From positions 1-5,485 of the forward strand of contig JAFYYO010000209.1 of assembly GCA_017557475.1 (NCBI GenBank): a stretch of DNA of 5,485 nt, given 5' to 3'. The stretch is from Bacteroidaceae bacterium (GTDB taxonomy: Bacteria; Bacteroidota; Bacteroidia; Bacteroidales; Bacteroidaceae). Positions 4,863 to 5,485 of the stretch are shown here, piece by piece (position 1 is the first letter of the stretch; every line of letters begins with the position of its first letter). Below the pieces are notes generated by a model. That model had not been told where the DNA came from and searched no databases. It was given only the letters and a program-made list of their open reading frames with translations. The translations under genes and the position numbers were made by a program.

Positions 4863-5485
4863 ATGACGATGCAAACAGGAATACCTGAGGATTTCGTGCG
4901 TCTCATGCACGAACATTATACAAAGCAAGAGGCGGATGCGCTTTACCTTGCTTTGGAGACGACGGAACCCGAGGTTTCCATTCGCCTGAACCCTCGCAAA
5001 CTCTCTGCCGAAGAAGTCCTTGCCCACAATCCTGACCTTGAGCCAGTCCCTTGGTGTCCTGATGCGTTCTATCTCAAAGAACGCCCTGCTTTCACTTTCG
5101 ATCCGCTTCTTCATGCCGGAGCCTACTATGTTCAGGAGGCTTCGTCGATGTATGTGGCCCAAGTTTTGAGTGAAGAACTAAGAGTGAAGAGTGAAGAATT
5201 TAATTCGCCTCAACCCGTAAATGGTAACTCTGATTCTTCACTTTTCACTTTTCACTCTTCACTTCTTGCTCTCGACCTGTGTGCCGCTCCTGGTGGGAAA
5301 AGCACGCTTCTGCAAAGTCTTCTGCCTGAAGGTTCGCTCCTCATCTGTAACGAGCCGATTCAGAAGAGGGCACAAGTCCTTTCGGAAAACATGCAGAAGT
5401 GGATGATGGGACAGCCCGAGAGCGCTCCTCAAGTGGTTGTGACTCAGAACTATCCAGCCGACTTTGGCGCTTTGACTGGTCAAGT
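4863..5485 (+). CDS. NOL1/NOP2/Sun (RsmF-like) rRNA cytosine-C5 methyltransferase, N-terminal part, 3' truncated
   Basis: Open from ATG 4863 to the window end (207 residues); ATG 4869 is an alternative start. The N-terminal region has VSIRLNPRK (38-46), then HAGAYYVQEASSM (84-96), the signature of the RsmB/RsmF family just ahead of the SAM-binding fold. Methyltransferase motif I is DLCAAPGGKST at 138-148, followed by NEPIQKRAQVLSENMQKW (163-180), which resembles the second-strand region of RsmF-like enzymes. The catalytic cysteines of motifs IV and VI and the C-terminal RNA-binding part lie past the window. Family members use S-adenosylmethionine to methylate cytosine C5 in rRNA. Residues about 103-134, between QEASSM and motif I, are encoded by an inverted heptamer repeat and make this linker about 24 residues longer than I recall for E. 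coli RsmF. The reading frame stays open through it. Family is clear; the target cytosine is not. Confidence 0.9.
   Translation, partial: MTMQTGIPEDFVRLMHEHYTKQEADALYLALETTEPEVSIRLNPRKLSAEEVLAHNPDLEPVPWCPDAFYLKERPAFTFDPLLHAGAYYVQEASSMYVAQVLSEELRVKSEEFNSPQPVNGNSDSSLFTFHSSLLALDLCAAPGGKSTLLQSLLPEGSLLICNEPIQKRAQVLSENMQKWMMGQPESAPQVVVTQNYPADFGALTGQ
5169..5263. repeat. Inverted heptamer-repeat element inside the methyltransferase coding sequence
   Basis: The left arm (5169-5199) reads as heptamers AGTGAAG, AACTAAG, AGTGAAG, AGTGAAG plus AAT. The right arm (5233-5263) is the inverted counterpart, with TTCTTCA, CTTTTCA, CTTTTCA, CTCTTCA steps. The arms match at 26 of 31 positions and are separated by 33 bases, so a long imperfect hairpin is possible. 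The element is translated without a stop as part of the linker before SAM motif I; the arms give Ser/Glu-rich and Ser/Phe/Thr-rich peptide. It looks like a repeat element tolerated within a gene. Confidence 0.75.

Noticed and set aside
4860..5162. Minus-strand open frame within the methyltransferase 5' region
   Set aside because: It lies opposite the conserved RLNP and QEASSM motifs and has no recognisable product.

Overview
The window looks like chromosomal DNA from a member of the Bacteroidota, most likely Prevotella or a close relative. The clues are a TAnnTTTG/TTTG-type promoter, start codons without Shine-Dalgarno sequences, a twin-arginine-leader Gfo/Idh/MocA oxidoreductase beside a secreted DUF1080 protein, and non-coding gaps rich in short repeats. 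Genus is an inference from overall character; no rRNA or other taxonomic marker is present.

Layout. (1) 1-792, plus strand: C-terminal part of a class A penicillin-binding protein (PBP1A type), truncated by the window start. (2) 793-982: convergent intergenic gap filled by an unusual array with a strict 22-bp period. It is built from small palindromes of two sequence families and contains hairpins suited to terminate transcription from both sides. (3) 983-3349, minus strand: secreted 788-residue protein with an alpha-helical HEAT-like N-terminal region and a C-terminal DUF1080 (3-keto-disaccharide hydrolase-like) domain. (4) 3350-3424: intercistronic gap with a heptamer repeat and a G/C-rich hairpin. 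(5) 3425-4723, minus strand: Gfo/Idh/MocA-family NAD(P)-dependent oxidoreductase with a twin-arginine leader. (6) 4724-4862: divergent promoter region. (7) 4863-5485, plus strand: N-terminal part of a NOL1/NOP2/Sun (RsmF-like) cytosine-C5 rRNA methyltransferase, cut by the window end.

How the genes may work together. The oxidoreductase and the DUF1080 protein lie on one strand in that transcription order, 75 bp apart, with one good promoter ahead of them, so they look like a two-gene operon. Known Gfo/Idh/MocA plus DUF1080 partnerships oxidise a glycoside at C3 and then cleave the 3-keto glycoside. Here both proteins carry export signals (Tat and Sec), which suggests the pathway runs outside the cytoplasm. 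Flanking genes (cell-wall synthesis and rRNA modification) are housekeeping genes with no evident link.

The strongest unexplained signals are the 22-bp palindrome array at 808-983 and a family of 7-bp-period repeats. The heptamers occur in the leader of the oxidoreductase gene, just before the DUF1080 start, and as an inverted pair placed in frame inside the methyltransferase coding sequence.
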